Shown piece after piece: positions 11,000-19,627 of a stretch of 41,106 nucleotides of DNA. Numbering within the stretch: the first letter of the stretch is position 1; each line of letters opens with the position of its first letter. The notes under the pieces are model-generated. The model saw nothing but the letters and a program-made list of their open reading frames with translations. It had not been told where the DNA came from and did no database searches. The stretch is from contig JAGVAH010000154.1 of the NCBI GenBank assembly GCA_020060385.1, positions 1 through 41,106 of the forward strand, written 5' to 3'. This DNA is from Syntrophobacterales bacterium (GTDB taxonomy: Bacteria > Desulfobacterota > Desulfobaccia > Desulfobaccales > 0-14-0-80-60-11). A program made the translations under genes and the position numbers.

Positions 11000-13093
11000 G
11001 TGAAAACCTTGCCCTTCCGCCTTCCTGCCGCTAGTTTCCCGCTCCGCCGTCTTTTCCCCTGGCAGTCAGTATTTCTCGGTCCCCCTTTCCTCCTGGCAGT
11101 TTTTCTGATGGTCCCCTGGCTCTGCACTCCGGTGACCGGCGCCTGGGCGGAGGCCACCATTACCGTTGATGCCGCCCGGAACCGGGGATATATCAACCCC
11201 CTGATATTCGGCGAGAACGTCCTGTTCGACAGCAACACCATGTGGGACCATACGCAGGACACCCTGAAGGCGGAAGCGGATGACAGTAATGTCATTGTCA
11301 AATCCCGGATCGAGGCCCTGGCCCCCACCATTCTGCGCTTCCCCGGCGGGATCGCCGCGGATCTTTACCTCTGGGAAGACGGTCTCGGCTTCCGAACCAC
11401 GGAGGCGGTGCACGACTACTCCACGTCCGTGGGTTTGGACGACTCGCCCCTTTCCTGGAAGGCTGGCAGGGGTCTGCTCATCGATCCCGGGTCAGGCCCT
11501 TTGGCTTATGAATACATGCAGGGTCAGTTGGGCGACCGTTTTGATTTCACCGGCCTGGACCTGGTTAACCAAAGGCTGACAGGGGTTTCCAGCTTAACTG
11601 GCAGCCATGGGGCGGGAGTTGTGGTTCGCCCGGGGGGCCGCCGCTTGGGGAAAATACCGGGGAGATTGACTGAGGACTATTGGACCAACACCTACGGTAT
11701 TGTGGAACATCTAGAAGTGGCTAACGCCCTGGGGGCCCAGCCCCTAATCACCGTTAATTGCGGTACTGGTCTGGATAGCGCCGGTCTGGTTACCAATAAA
11801 GTCTCCCTGGACCAGAGGATCATGCGGGCCCAGGCCCTGGTGGCCTATTGCAACGGCGCCACGAATGCCCCCACTCTGGGTGTTGATGGTGAAGGCCGCG
11901 ACTGGCGCACCGCCGGCTACTGGGCCGGGAAGCGGGGGGTGGACGCCCAGGGGCGGCCAAAGCCCCCTTTCGGGGTAAAGTATTGGGAGGTGGGCAATGA
12001 GCCTTATGCCAAAGCCGATGCCGGTTATACCACCGCCAGAGATTACGCCGGCAAGTTTAGGATATTTGCCCAAAAGATGAAGGAAGTCGATCCCACCATC
12101 AGGGTGGGCGCGGTGGGCCTGAATCTCCCCACCTGGTATGGGGACGGTGACACTGACCCGTGGAATGAAACCGTGCTCAGGGAAACCATCAATGACCTGG
12201 ATTTTCTGATCATTCACTCCTACTACCCTACCATCCACGCCCCCATGAATTACACCCAGGATCCCTGGTTTAAACTGGTGATGGCCGGGGCCACCCAGGC
12301 CTGGCAGGACCTGCAGGAAATCAGGGGCATCATTGACAATATTGCGGACCAGGCCAGCGCCCCCGGCTCTTCGCCCCGGGAAGTCGGACTGGCCGTGACC
12401 GAGTACGGCTTCTTGATCCCCAGTCAAGAGGCGAAATATTGTTCCAGCCTGGCCAGGGCCCTAGGTGATGCCGATCTTTTAATGCACCTCATCAAAGGTG
12501 CCGCCCCCTTGCGTCTTCTGGCGGCCGCCGCCTGGGACCTGCACAGCGGCAATCCCGGCGCGGCCATCGGTTACCGGTTTCCCACCAGCTATATGGGGAG
12601 CGGGTCGAGAACTATCCGGCCCCAATACTATGCCCTGAAAATGCTCCGGGAGCACCTGGCGGCGCGCCAATTGGTGCAAACCGAAGTCTCATCCTCTCCC
12701 ACTTTTGCCATCGGGGCGAAAGTGGGTAACATTAATGCCAATCCCGGGGTGCCGTGCCTGGAGGCCCTGGCAGCCGTCTCCCGTAACGGCAGGCTCCTGA
12801 CCCTGGTGGTGCTCAACCGGTCCCTGGACAGCTTCCCCAATGCCACCATCACCGCCAACATCCAGCTCCACAATTTGGGATTCGCGCCGCAGTCAGCCAC
12901 GGTCACCAAACTCACCTCCCCCCATCCGGGGGACCACAACGAAGATGGAGAAGTCGTCAAACCGTCCGGGCCTGTCACCTATGCCCCGGTCCCCCAGAGT
13001 TTTAATTTCGAGCCCCATTCCCTGACGATTATTGAATTTCGGCCGGTTTCCCTGCCTGCGGTCATCAATCTATTATTAGGTTTTGATAATTGA
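11000..13093 (+). CDS. Exported clan GH-A glycoside hydrolase, alpha-L-arabinofuranosidase-like
   Basis: A 697-residue predicted secreted glycosidase. A long N-terminal basic stretch and hydrophobic core (~22-44) lead to a likely signal-peptidase site after AWA (residue 50). The catalytic domain shows FPGG (~114-117) followed by an aromatic WEDG, a putative acid/base Glu334 in EVGNEPY, and a putative nucleophile Glu468 in VTEYGF. This order and spacing fit a retaining (beta/alpha)8 enzyme of the GH51/GH39 type. A beta-sandwich-like C-terminus follows (~570-697). The GTG start at 11000 has a weak ribosome-binding site; a later ATG at 11108 would shorten the signal peptide. The next gene starts 24 bp after the stop. 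Substrate cannot be read from sequence; arabinan- or glucuronan-type polymers are possible. Confidence 0.75.
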   Translation: MKTLPFRLPAASFPLRRLFPWQSVFLGPPFLLAVFLMVPWLCTPVTGAWAEATITVDAARNRGYINPLIFGENVLFDSNTMWDHTQDTLKAEADDSNVIVKSRIEALAPTILRFPGGIAADLYLWEDGLGFRTTEAVHDYSTSVGLDDSPLSWKAGRGLLIDPGSGPLAYEYMQGQLGDRFDFTGLDLVNQRLTGVSSLTGSHGAGVVVRPGGRRLGKIPGRLTEDYWTNTYGIVEHLEVANALGAQPLITVNCGTGLDSAGLVTNKVSLDQRIMRAQALVAYCNGATNAPTLGVDGEGRDWRTAGYWAGKRGVDAQGRPKPPFGVKYWEVGNEPYAKADAGYTTARDYAGKFRIFAQKMKEVDPTIRVGAVGLNLPTWYGDGDTDPWNETVLRETINDLDFLIIHSYYPTIHAPMNYTQDPWFKLVMAGATQAWQDLQEIRGIIDNIADQASAPGSSPREVGLAVTEYGFLIPSQEAKYCSSLARALGDADLLMHLIKGAAPLRLLAAAAWDLHSGNPGAAIGYRFPTSYMGSGSRTIRPQYYALKMLREHLAARQLVQTEVSSSPTFAIGAKVGNINANPGVPCLEALAAVSRNGRLLTLVVLNRSLDSFPNATITANIQLHNLGFAPQSATVTKLTSPHPGDHNEDGEVVKPSGPVTYAPVPQSFNFEPHSLTIIEFRPVSLPAVINLLLGFDN

Positions 13094-13117
13094 AAAAATC
13101 TGCTAATAATAATCATT

Positions 13118-14956
13118 ATGAGAAGTTATCACCGAGAGCTGATCCGCGGAATCTTCCTGTTATCTTTGTTTTTCTGGCTGCCCGCGTGCGGGGTCGGGCC
13201 GTCGATCTTGACCCCGCCGGACTTTGCCGCCAGACACCGGGAGGTGCAAGGGGATCTCTTCCAAAAAGCGGAAGAGAGCTACCGCCGCCAGGCCTACCGC
13301 CAGGCCTGGAGGGAATATGGCGTCTATCTGGAGCGTTATCCCCGGGGGTCCCAGGCAATGGTGGCCCGGCTGCGGTTGGCCGAACTGGTGGGACTCCTGG
13401 GTGACTGGCATGACTCCCTGCGGCGTTATCAGAGCCTTTTGAACCAGCAGCCCCAGCCGGACATCGCCCTCAAGGCCCGCTACGGGGTGGGGCGGGCTTA
13501 CTTCAAGTTGGGCCAGTATCAGCAGTCACTCCGGGTTCTGGAAAATCTCACCGCCGATGAATTGCCCCCGGACCTGCGGTTTTCCACGCAGGCGCTGCTC
13601 ACCGAGATCGCCCTGAAGCAGAACCTGGTGCCCCAGGCCTTTACCCGGCTGCGGCTGGCGGTCAAGGATCTGGCCTCCGGAGATCGGGAGTGGTTCAATG
13701 ACTTGCAGACCCGTCTGGTGGAGCAGGCCACCCCCGAGGAATTGGAGAACCTGGCCAACCTTTACCGGGATACCCCCCAGAGCGCAATTCTGCTTTTGCG
13801 CCTGGCCACCCTGGCCCAGAAAGCCGGCCAGGGGGATGTGGCCAGAAAATGGGCGGAGATCTTAAAGGAGCGTTTCCCGGAGAGCAAGGAAGCGGCCAGC
13901 TTGGAGAAGATGCTCCGGGGTCAGACCCGGCTGGTGGCCTGCCTGCTGCCCCTGAGCGGGGAATTCGCCAACCCCGGCCGTCACGTGAAACAAGGGATGG
14001 AGTTGGCGGCGAAGGGCACCCCCCTGGAGCTGAGTTTCCGGGATACGCCCAATGACCTGGGGCCCCTGGCCCAACTGGTGCGTGACCTGGCCGCAGACCC
14101 CCGGGTCCTGGCCATCCTGGGCCCCCTCCGTTCCAGCGCGGTGCAGGGCGCGGCCCAGGTCGCCCAGGAGGCCAAGATGCCTCTGATCGCCCTCTCCCAG
14201 AAGGAGGGCGTCACCCAGACCGGTGATTTTATCTTCCAGACCTTTCTCACCTCCCGCCAGCAAGTGCGGGCCCTCCTGCGCCACACCCTGGGACGGGGTC
14301 TGAAGCGCTATGCCGTGCTCTATCCGGATTCCGGGTATGGCCAAGCCTTTATGAAGCAGTTTCTGGAAGAGGCCGCAATCCAGGGCATCGAAGTGGTGTC
14401 CCAGGAGCCCTATTCCCCCTCCACCCGGGACTTCGCCCCGGCCCTGGCCACCCTCAAGGCCATATATCACCCGGAGCAGGCCGCCCCTGGGTTTGAGGGG
14501 TTGTTCATCCCTGACGACGCCTCCGCGGTCGCGGCCGCAGCCGGGCAATTGGAAGCCTACGGGCTGAAGAATCTGCAGCTTTTGGGCACCAACCTGCTGC
14601 ATGTGCCGGACCTCCCGGAGGCAGAGGCCCGGGCCCTGAACGGCATTATCTTTCCGGACGCCTTCTTTGCCCGGGATAACTCCCCCGGGGTCCAGGAGTT
14701 TATTGCCGCTTACCGCCAACAATACAACGAAAACCCGGATTATCTGGCGGCCCAGGGTTATGCGGTGGCGCGGATGCTCCTCAAGGCCCTGGAAGGGGAG
14801 AAAGACCTGCCGCGGGCCGACCTCCCCCAGCGTTTGCTCAGCCTCAAGGCACTGCCCGACCTCCCCTGGTTTAAGGGCTTCAACGCCCAACGGGAAGGGG
14901 AACTCTCCCTGTATATCCTCACCATCAAGGACGGCGCGGTGGAATCGGCGCAGTAA
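13118..14956 (+). CDS. TPR / type 1 periplasmic-binding lipoprotein (LpoA-like)
   Basis: This 612-residue protein has a lipoprotein signal (hydrophobic core ~11-22, lipobox LPAC with Cys25), a TPR-rich half (~45-260, helix pairs such as AEESYRRQAYRQAWREYG) and a Peripla_BP_6 domain (~270-600) beginning VACLLPLSGEFA. That layout is shared by LpoA, the outer-membrane activator of penicillin-binding protein PBP1A, and by branched-chain amino-acid-type receptors fused to TPRs. It lies 24 bp after the glycoside hydrolase and may be co-transcribed. No clear Shine-Dalgarno precedes ATG 13118. An LpoA-like role in cell-wall synthesis is inferred from architecture; sensing of a small ligand is an alternative. 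Confidence 0.75.
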   Translation: MRSYHRELIRGIFLLSLFFWLPACGVGPSILTPPDFAARHREVQGDLFQKAEESYRRQAYRQAWREYGVYLERYPRGSQAMVARLRLAELVGLLGDWHDSLRRYQSLLNQQPQPDIALKARYGVGRAYFKLGQYQQSLRVLENLTADELPPDLRFSTQALLTEIALKQNLVPQAFTRLRLAVKDLASGDREWFNDLQTRLVEQATPEELENLANLYRDTPQSAILLLRLATLAQKAGQGDVARKWAEILKERFPESKEAASLEKMLRGQTRLVACLLPLSGEFANPGRHVKQGMELAAKGTPLELSFRDTPNDLGPLAQLVRDLAADPRVLAILGPLRSSAVQGAAQVAQEAKMPLIALSQKEGVTQTGDFIFQTFLTSRQQVRALLRHTLGRGLKRYAVLYPDSGYGQAFMKQFLEEAAIQGIEVVSQEPYSPSTRDFAPALATLKAIYHPEQAAPGFEGLFIPDDASAVAAAAGQLEAYGLKNLQLLGTNLLHVPDLPEAEARALNGIIFPDAFFARDNSPGVQEFIAAYRQQYNENPDYLAAQGYAVARMLLKALEGEKDLPRADLPQRLLSLKALPDLPWFKGFNAQREGELSLYILTIKDGAVESAQ

Positions 14957-14983
14957 GGGAAAAGACTGGGGAAAAGGTAAAAA

Positions 14984-15036
14984 GGGAAAAAGGGGAAGAG
15001 GGAAATAACCACTCTGACTCTTTTCCCCTTTTTCCC
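14984..15036. terminator. Bidirectional hairpin between convergent genes
   Basis: GGGAAAAAGGGGAA (14984-14997) is perfectly complementary to TTCCCCTTTTTCCC (15023-15036) across a 25-nt loop. It lies 28 bp beyond the stop of the + strand lipoprotein gene and 20 bp beyond the LysR stop on the other strand, so it can serve both. The arms also contain purine and pyrimidine tracts that repeat imperfectly. Confidence 0.55.
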
Positions 15037-15055
15037 TCTTCCCCTTTTCCCCCTC

Positions 15056-15940
15056 CTATCCAAACAGCATCTCCAGAAAGGCCTCCTTGTGGGGGGCCAG
15101 GACCTTGTCCTTTCTCAGGACCACGGCGATGTAATCCGGCGGGAAATAGTGGTCCAGGGGGATGAAGGCCAGCTTTCTCTTCTCCGGCACCGGCAGGTGG
15201 CTGGCCACGGTGGCGAAGGAGATGCCCAGGCCCATTTCCACGTAAAGGGAACTCAACTCCACATTGGAGGACTCCATGATGATGTGGTAGTCCACCCCCA
15301 GTTTCCGGAAGTGATCCTCCAACACGCTCCGGCCCGTGAATTTGAGACCCTGGGGCGGAAGAATCAAGGGATACTTGGCGATCTCCTCCATGGAGGCCCG
15401 CTGGCACGCCGCCAAGGGATGCCCCGGGGGCGTCAGCAGCACCTTCTCCACCTTCTGCCAGCGCCTTAGTTCCAGGTCCCGGGGAGCAGTGGATTCCAGG
15501 GCCAGGCCGAAGTCCAGGTCCCCGGACCGGACCAACTCGATCACCCTTTCCTGGGACCGGTCCAGAATGCTCAACTGCACCTGGGGAAAGCGGCGGATAT
15601 AGGCCGGCAGCAGCTCCCGGAACAGGTGGTAGAGGGTGGTGAAGGGCGCGGCCAGCCGCAGGCGTCCTTTCTGCTCCCCCTTGATGGCGTTGATCTCTTC
15701 CTGGAGATGCTCATACTTTTCCAGGATGGCTTCGGAAAACCGGAATAATCTTTCCCCCGCCGCGGTCAGCCGCAGCTTCTTCTTGCCGATCCTTTCCAGC
15801 AGGGGGCAGCCCCACTCCTCTTCCAGGGCCTTGATCTGCTGGGATAAGGCGGATTGGGTGCGATAGGTGGCCTCTGCGGCCCTGGTGAAGCTCCCCAGCC
15901 GGGCCACCTGGTAAAAACCCAGGATCTGCTGCCATTCCAT
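15056..15940 (-). CDS. LysR-family transcriptional regulator
   Basis: A 294-residue LysR-type regulator: an N-terminal winged helix-turn-helix (residues ~3-62, GSFTRAAEATYRTQSALSQQ), a linker helix, then the two-lobed substrate-binding domain (~88-290). Such proteins usually regulate a divergent neighbour and themselves in response to a small ligand. The substrate domain is vaguely reminiscent of CysB/Cbl regulators of sulfur metabolism, but this is weak. The divergent neighbour is the thioesterase gene at 16227, a possible target. A good promoter lies upstream in an unusually AT-rich tract (15943-16003) where LysR-type T-N11-A boxes could sit. Confidence 0.9.
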   Translation of the reverse strand: MEWQQILGFYQVARLGSFTRAAEATYRTQSALSQQIKALEEEWGCPLLERIGKKKLRLTAAGERLFRFSEAILEKYEHLQEEINAIKGEQKGRLRLAAPFTTLYHLFRELLPAYIRRFPQVQLSILDRSQERVIELVRSGDLDFGLALESTAPRDLELRRWQKVEKVLLTPPGHPLAACQRASMEEIAKYPLILPPQGLKFTGRSVLEDHFRKLGVDYHIIMESSNVELSSLYVEMGLGISFATVASHLPVPEKRKLAFIPLDHYFPPDYIAVVLRKDKVLAPHKEAFLEMLFG

Positions 15941-15985
15941 ATAAGGTTTCCTTATTATTAATAGTAATTTAATTAATTTTACTTA

Positions 15986-16014
15986 ATTATATTCTCTTCG
16001 TAAAATCAAGACAA
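15986..16014 (-). promoter_or_regulatory. Sigma-70-type promoter of the LysR gene
   Basis: Read on the minus strand, TTGTCT (16009-16014) and TATAAT (15986-15991) are separated by 17 bp. The -10 box is perfect. Transcription would start near 15979, giving a ~40-nt AT-rich leader before ATG 15940. The surrounding TTAATTAA-rich palindromes may bind the regulator itself. Confidence 0.7.
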
Positions 16015-16068
16015 GAATTAGAGCAGTTCGTCATGGGTCTATGGACCACCTGTAAATTAGGAAAGTTG

Positions 16069-16128
16069 TAGGGCGGGCGTCTCGCCCGCCTCAATAATCC
16101 GCACAGGCTGGAAAGCCTGTGCCACCAG
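16069..16128. repeat. Dispersed double-hairpin repeat, copy 1
   Basis: Two adjacent palindromes, GGGCGGGCG...CGCCCGCC and ACAGGCTGGAAAGCCTGTG, are joined by an AATAATCC spacer. The whole unit recurs in the opposite orientation at 19467-19536, so it is a dispersed element about 60-70 bp long. Confidence 0.7.
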
Positions 16129-16171
16129 CTTTTTGGAACGGAAGAGATGGTGGACAATGACAACCTGCGTT

Positions 16172-16210
16172 AACTTTGAACTTTGAACTTTAAACCTTGA
16201 ACTTTGAACT
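16172..16210 (+). repeat. AACTTTG heptamer array upstream of the thioesterase gene
   Basis: Five near-perfect tandem copies of a 7-mer (AACTTTG, AACTTTG, AACTTTA, AACCTTG, AACTTTG) plus a partial AACT end 16 bp before the ATG at 16227. The same heptamer stands just upstream of the starts at 17724 (+) and 38862 (-). Confidence 0.8.
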
Positions 16211-16226
16211 ACAGGAGGATGGCCCC

Positions 16227-16658
16227 ATGAAACCTTCCCTAAAAGAAGGCCTCACCTTTGAGTTTCAGTTTCCGGTGCCGGAAGAAAGAACCGTTCCCTT
16301 TCTCTTACCAGAATCCCCGGAATTTCAGCTCATGCCCAAGGTTCTGGCCTCCGGCTATATGGTGGGGCTGATTGAATGGGCCTGCATCCAGGGGATCAAC
16401 CCGCACCTGGACTGGCCCCGGGAGCAGACGGTGGGCATTGATTTTCAATTGAACCACTCCGCCGCCACCCCGGCCGGGTTGACGGTCACCGTCAAGGGCA
16501 GGTTGGAGCACGTGGAAGGGCGCAAGCTCACCTTTTACATCCTGGCCGCGGACGACTTTGACCAGATCTCCGAGGGCTTCCACCATCGCTTTGTCATCGA
16601 TGCCGCCAAGTTTAACGCCAAGGTGGCCGCCAAGCAGGCGAAAAAGGTTGGAGGTTAG
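16227..16658 (+). CDS. FlK-like hot-dog thioesterase
   Basis: A 143-residue single hot-dog-fold protein resembling the fluoroacetyl-CoA-specific thioesterase (FlK) family. Recognisable pattern: MPKVLASGYMVGLIEWAC (~46-63), then VGIDFQLNHSAATPAG (~81-97), the family motif with a catalytic-region His (NH.A.TP.G), then GRLEHVEGRKLTFYILAADD and GFHHRFVID. Members hydrolyse or bind small acyl-CoA esters. The start is set by AGGAGG at 16213-16218, eight bases before ATG 16227; an upstream in-frame TTG lies inside the heptamer array and is unlikely. The 4Fe-4S gene follows after 46 bp. The acyl substrate is not predictable. Confidence 0.8.
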   Translation: MKPSLKEGLTFEFQFPVPEERTVPFLLPESPEFQLMPKVLASGYMVGLIEWACIQGINPHLDWPREQTVGIDFQLNHSAATPAGLTVTVKGRLEHVEGRKLTFYILAADDFDQISEGFHHRFVIDAAKFNAKVAAKQAKKVGG

Positions 16659-16704
16659 AGATCCCCAAGGGCCATGATCTCCAACTCGATGTTCAGGGGG
16701 TTTT

Positions 16705-17223
16705 ATGCTGATCAAAGAATTCCGCCGGGAGTACGTGCGCCCGCCCCATCCCAGCGCCCAACACCTGCGGTGCTTCGCCTACTTTGATGAGGATATCGAA
16801 GAGATTCTGCCGCACCTGAATGCAGTCTTAAGGGGTCACCAATTTTCCCCTCAGCCCCCCATGCTCACCGTCAAGCAACAGGACGGACAGGCCCGGCTCA
16901 TCACCATCTACCCCCGGATGATCGCCATCAACATCGTCCAGGACCAGCGCCAGGCCGGGGAAATTCTGGAGTGGCTGCGGCAGGTGATCAATGATACCTG
17001 GGACAGGCGGCAGGAGATTCAACCCCGCTTTGGCGTTCCCTCCCGGCCCCGCATCCTGGATATCCTAAGGTTGCTCCCCCAAAGCAATTGCGGCCACTGC
17101 GGCCTGCCCACCTGCATGGTCTTTGCCGCCCAGGTGAGCGAGGGTTTGAAAAGCCCCGGGGCTTGCCCGGCCCTTGAGGACTCAAACCGGCAAAGACTTT
17201 TTGATTATCTGGCTAATTTTTAA
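16705..17223 (+). CDS. 4Fe-4S cluster-domain protein
   Basis: A 172-residue protein whose C-terminus carries a 4Fe-4S domain: Cys129, Cys132, Cys137 and Cys154 (C-x2-C-x4-C-x16-C, NCGHCGLPTCMVFA...GACP). This matches the cluster domain found in corrinoid/Fe-S protein subunits and RnfB (PF04060). The N-terminal ~115 residues form no domain I can name. The usual neighbours of such domains (CO dehydrogenase/acetyl-CoA synthase or methyltransferase subunits) are absent. Electron transfer or activation of a corrinoid partner is plausible. It likely shares a transcript with the thioesterase. Confidence 0.75.
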   Translation: MLIKEFRREYVRPPHPSAQHLRCFAYFDEDIEEILPHLNAVLRGHQFSPQPPMLTVKQQDGQARLITIYPRMIAINIVQDQRQAGEILEWLRQVINDTWDRRQEIQPRFGVPSRPRILDILRLLPQSNCGHCGLPTCMVFAAQVSEGLKSPGACPALEDSNRQRLFDYLANF

Positions 17224-17723
17224 AGTCCCGGACTTGTTGCTCCCCCCGCCGCCGGTGCCTTTTCTCACCCACCCCTTCGCCCCTCTTGCAGCCGGGCCGG
17301 GGCTGAACTTGCGCCTGCCTGCCGGCCTGGGGATTTGCGCGCCCCCCTTGAGATGCTGACCAATAATATTTATATTTACGCAACTTGTGTTGACCGGATA
17401 GTGTCATGTCCCGGAAATATCTTTTAAAAGTAACGCAGTCTTTTCTCCCTTCCCCTTGAGGGGGGAGGGCCGGGGTGGGGGTGGCGTCTTTTTGGCTGAT
17501 TACAGGTCCTGGCCCAAAGTCCCCCCCTCCCCCCAACCCCCTCCCACCGTGGGGAGGGGGAGTTTAAGGAGCCGATATTTTGCTAGTTATTCCTGGGATA
17601 GAATATTATCAGGCCAGGGACCTTTGGCTCCCTCATAAATGATGAATGATCAAGGGCGGGCCTCTCCCGCCACCGCCGACCTGGAACTTTGAACCTTGAA
17701 CTTTTCAATCAGGATAATGCGCC
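17224..17723. other. 500-bp intergenic region with C/G-rich repeats
   Basis: No gene was recognised. It holds a member of the CCCTCTCCCC family (17445-17483, CCTTGAGGGGGGAGGGCCGGGG), an inverted partner at 17518-17563 (CCCCCTCCCCCC...GGGGAGGGGG), and three AACTTTG-type heptamers (17685-17705) just before the P1 peptidase start. The two G/C-rich blocks face each other across ~35 bp and could fold as one large hairpin. Confidence 0.6.
17685..17705 (+). repeat. AACTTTG heptamers upstream of the P1 peptidase gene
   Basis: Three tandem 7-mers, AACTTTG, AACCTTG and AACTTTT, end 18 bp before ATG 17724. They match the longer array at 16172-16210 in unit, orientation and distance to the start codon. 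Confidence 0.7.
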
Positions 17724-18695
17724 ATGATCACCCTGGTTCCTGGTTTTTCCCTAGGCCACGCCAGCGACTTTAAAAACCTCACCGGCTGCACCGTGGTCCT
17801 CTGCCCTCCGGGCACCGTGGGCAGCGTGGACATCCGGGGCTCCGCGGCCGGCACCCGCCAGCTGGACGCGCTCCTGGGTTTTCATGTGGTCAACGAGGTG
17901 CACGGGGTGTTTATCTCCGGGGGCAGCGCCTTCGGTCTGGACGCGGCCGGGGGGGTCATGGAGTTCCTGGAGGAGCAGGGCCGGGGCTTCGACGTCACCA
18001 TCACCCGGGTGCCCATTGTGCCCTCCGCGGTGATCTATGACCTGTCTGTGGGCAACTGCCGGGCCCGGCCGGATAAGGCCATGGGTTACGCCGCCTGCCA
18101 GGCCGCCCGCCATGAGCCCCAGGGTGACGGCAGCATCGGCGCAGGCACCGGGGCCACCATCGGCAAGCTCCTGGGCGTCCACCAGGCCAGCAAGGGCGGC
18201 CTGGGCACCAGCTTCCTGGAAGGGCCGGGGGGCCTGATGGTGGGGGCTCTGGCCGTGGTCAACGCCTTCGGGGACGTGGTGGACCCCCAAACCGGGGAGA
18301 TCCTGGCCGGGGCCCGCACCACTCCTGAGAGCCGGGAATTCGCCAATTCCGTGGAGCTGATCCGCCAGGGGGTAGTGCGGCGCCGCTTCGGCGAGCCCAC
18401 CAACACCACCATCGGCGTGGTGGCCACCAACGCCCGCCTCACCCGGGAAGAGGCCCAAAAGATAGCGCAGATGAGCCAAAACGGCCTGGCCCGCTGTATC
18501 CGCCCGGTGCACACCCTCTTCGACGGCGACACCATCTTCGTCCTGGCCCACCCCCAGGTCAGCGCCGACCTCCACGTCGTCGGCCTCCTGGCGGAGACGG
18601 CCATGCAAGAGGCCATCATCGCCGGGGTGAAATCCGCCCACGGCCTGGGCGTGCTGCCCTGTTATGAAGATTTGCGGGAAGGGCCGGTAAAGTAA
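17724..18695 (+). CDS. P1 (DmpA) family aminopeptidase
   Basis: A 323-residue peptidase of the DmpA/L-aminopeptidase D-esterase family (MEROPS P1). The precursor self-cleaves and the new N-terminal Ser/Thr is the nucleophile. Family features include GHASDFKNLTGCTVVLCP at the start, the glycine-rich SGGSAFGLDAAGGVMEFLEE, GAGTGATIGK and the cleavage region NTTIGVVATNA, in which Thr228 or Thr229 is the likely nucleophile. Members hydrolyse N-terminal residues of peptides, D-amino-acid esters or beta-peptides, usually in the cytosol; no signal peptide is seen. The stop codon lies inside the first unit of the AGTAAGC heptamer array that follows. Confidence 0.92.
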   Translation: MITLVPGFSLGHASDFKNLTGCTVVLCPPGTVGSVDIRGSAAGTRQLDALLGFHVVNEVHGVFISGGSAFGLDAAGGVMEFLEEQGRGFDVTITRVPIVPSAVIYDLSVGNCRARPDKAMGYAACQAARHEPQGDGSIGAGTGATIGKLLGVHQASKGGLGTSFLEGPGGLMVGALAVVNAFGDVVDPQTGEILAGARTTPESREFANSVELIRQGVVRRRFGEPTNTTIGVVATNARLTREEAQKIAQMSQNGLARCIRPVHTLFDGDTIFVLAHPQVSADLHVVGLLAETAMQEAIIAGVKSAHGLGVLPCYEDLREGPVK

Positions 18696-18772
18696 GCAGT
18701 AAGCAGTGAGCAGTAAGCAGTTATAGAGCCGGTGTCTACCGGTTTAACTGCTCACAGCTTACTGCTCACTGC
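18691..18772. repeat. AGTAAGC heptamer palindrome, copy 1
   Basis: The left arm is tandem 7-mers AGTAAGC, AGTAAGC, AGTGAGC, AGTAAGC; the right arm (about 18746-18772) is the complement (ACTGCTC, ACAGCTT, ACTGCTC). A small GCCGGT...ACCGGT hairpin sits in the centre. The first AGTAAGC supplies the TAA stop of the P1 peptidase gene. Related arrays: 19553-19596, 31985-32056 and 36528-36601. Confidence 0.8.
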
Positions 18773-18805
18773 CCACCAATCAATCGCTCCCCCGAGGCAG
18801 AAACT

Positions 18806-19456
18806 ATGATGCGAACAATTGACCTCATTGTCTTCGATTTAGACGGCACCCTGGTGGATTCCTTGCCGGATTTGGCCAATGCCGCCAATTTTGCCCGCCG
18901 CTCTTTGAGGTTGCCGGAGCACCCGGCGGCGGCCCTCAAAGGGATGATCGGCGGCGGGGAGCGCAAGTTCGTGGAGCGGTTCCTGGGGCCGGGCCAGGAA
19001 GGATTGCTGGAGGAGGGCTTAAGGCTTTATCTGGATTATTACAGCCGCCATTGCGGGGTTTTGACCCGCCTCTATCCCCAGGTGGGGGAGACGCTCCCCC
19101 GTCTGGTGGGGAAAAAGCTGGCGGTCCTCTCCAACAAACAACAGAGACTCACGGAGAAGGTGGTCCAGGCCATGGGCCTCTTTCCCCTCTTTGCCGCGGT
19201 CCGGGGCGGGGGCCGGGGACTGCCCCTGAAACCAGCCCCGGAGCCGCTCCTGGCCTTAATCCAGGAATTGCAGGCAGAACCGGGCCGCACCCTGATGGTG
19301 GGGGACAAGACCGCGGACGTCCTGGCGGGCAAGGCCGCGGGGGCCCTGACCCTGGGGGTGACCTACGGCTATGGGGACCCCGGGGCCTTAAAGGCCGCGG
19401 CCCCCGATTTTCTGGTGGACCATTTTGCCGACATCCCCGGCATTATTGGGCCTTGA
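18806..19456 (+). CDS. HAD-superfamily phosphatase, phosphoglycolate phosphatase-like
   Basis: A 216-residue haloacid dehalogenase-type hydrolase. Motif I is VFDLDGTLVDS with the nucleophile and acid/base aspartates (residues ~9-13), motif II VLSNKQQ, motif III lysine in LPLKPAPEPLL, motif IV MVGDKTADVLAGKAAG. A helical C1 cap lies between motifs I and II. The order and cap resemble Gph and pyrophosphatase PpaX. Canonical 2-phosphoglycolate salvage is the most likely role but substrates in this family are hard to assign. ATG 18806 is followed immediately by a second ATG; no strong ribosome-binding site is visible. Confidence 0.85.
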   Translation: MMRTIDLIVFDLDGTLVDSLPDLANAANFARRSLRLPEHPAAALKGMIGGGERKFVERFLGPGQEGLLEEGLRLYLDYYSRHCGVLTRLYPQVGETLPRLVGKKLAVLSNKQQRLTEKVVQAMGLFPLFAAVRGGGRGLPLKPAPEPLLALIQELQAEPGRTLMVGDKTADVLAGKAAGALTLGVTYGYGDPGALKAAAPDFLVDHFADIPGIIGP

Positions 19457-19466
19457 AAAATGACCC

Positions 19467-19536
19467 TTGGTGGTGGCACAGGCTTTCCAGCCTGTTCTGA
19501 TTATTAAAGAGGCGGGCGCGGACGCCCGCCCTAGGG
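19467..19536. repeat. Dispersed double-hairpin repeat, copy 2
   Basis: TGGTGGCACAGGCTTTCCAG starts a reverse-complement copy of the element at 16069-16128. The copy keeps both palindromes and the GATTATT spacer, with a few differences. It lies 10 bp beyond the HAD phosphatase stop and could double as its 3' structure. Confidence 0.7.
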
Positions 19537-19552
19537 CTGACGGCCAATCACC

Positions 19553-19596
19553 AGTAGCCAGTAGCCAGTTGTACTTCTCTGACTACTGGCTACTGA
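19553..19596. repeat. CAGTAGC heptamer palindrome, copy 2
   Basis: CAGTAGCCAGTAG (19553-19565) pairs perfectly over 13 bp with CTACTGGCTACTG (19584-19596). The unit CAGTAGC is a variant of the AGTAAGC heptamer. It sits between the convergent HAD phosphatase and VIT-protein genes and probably acts as a bidirectional terminator-like structure. Confidence 0.75.
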
Positions 19597-19627
19597 CTAC
19601 TTTCTTCCATCCCCCCTTCTCTCGGGG

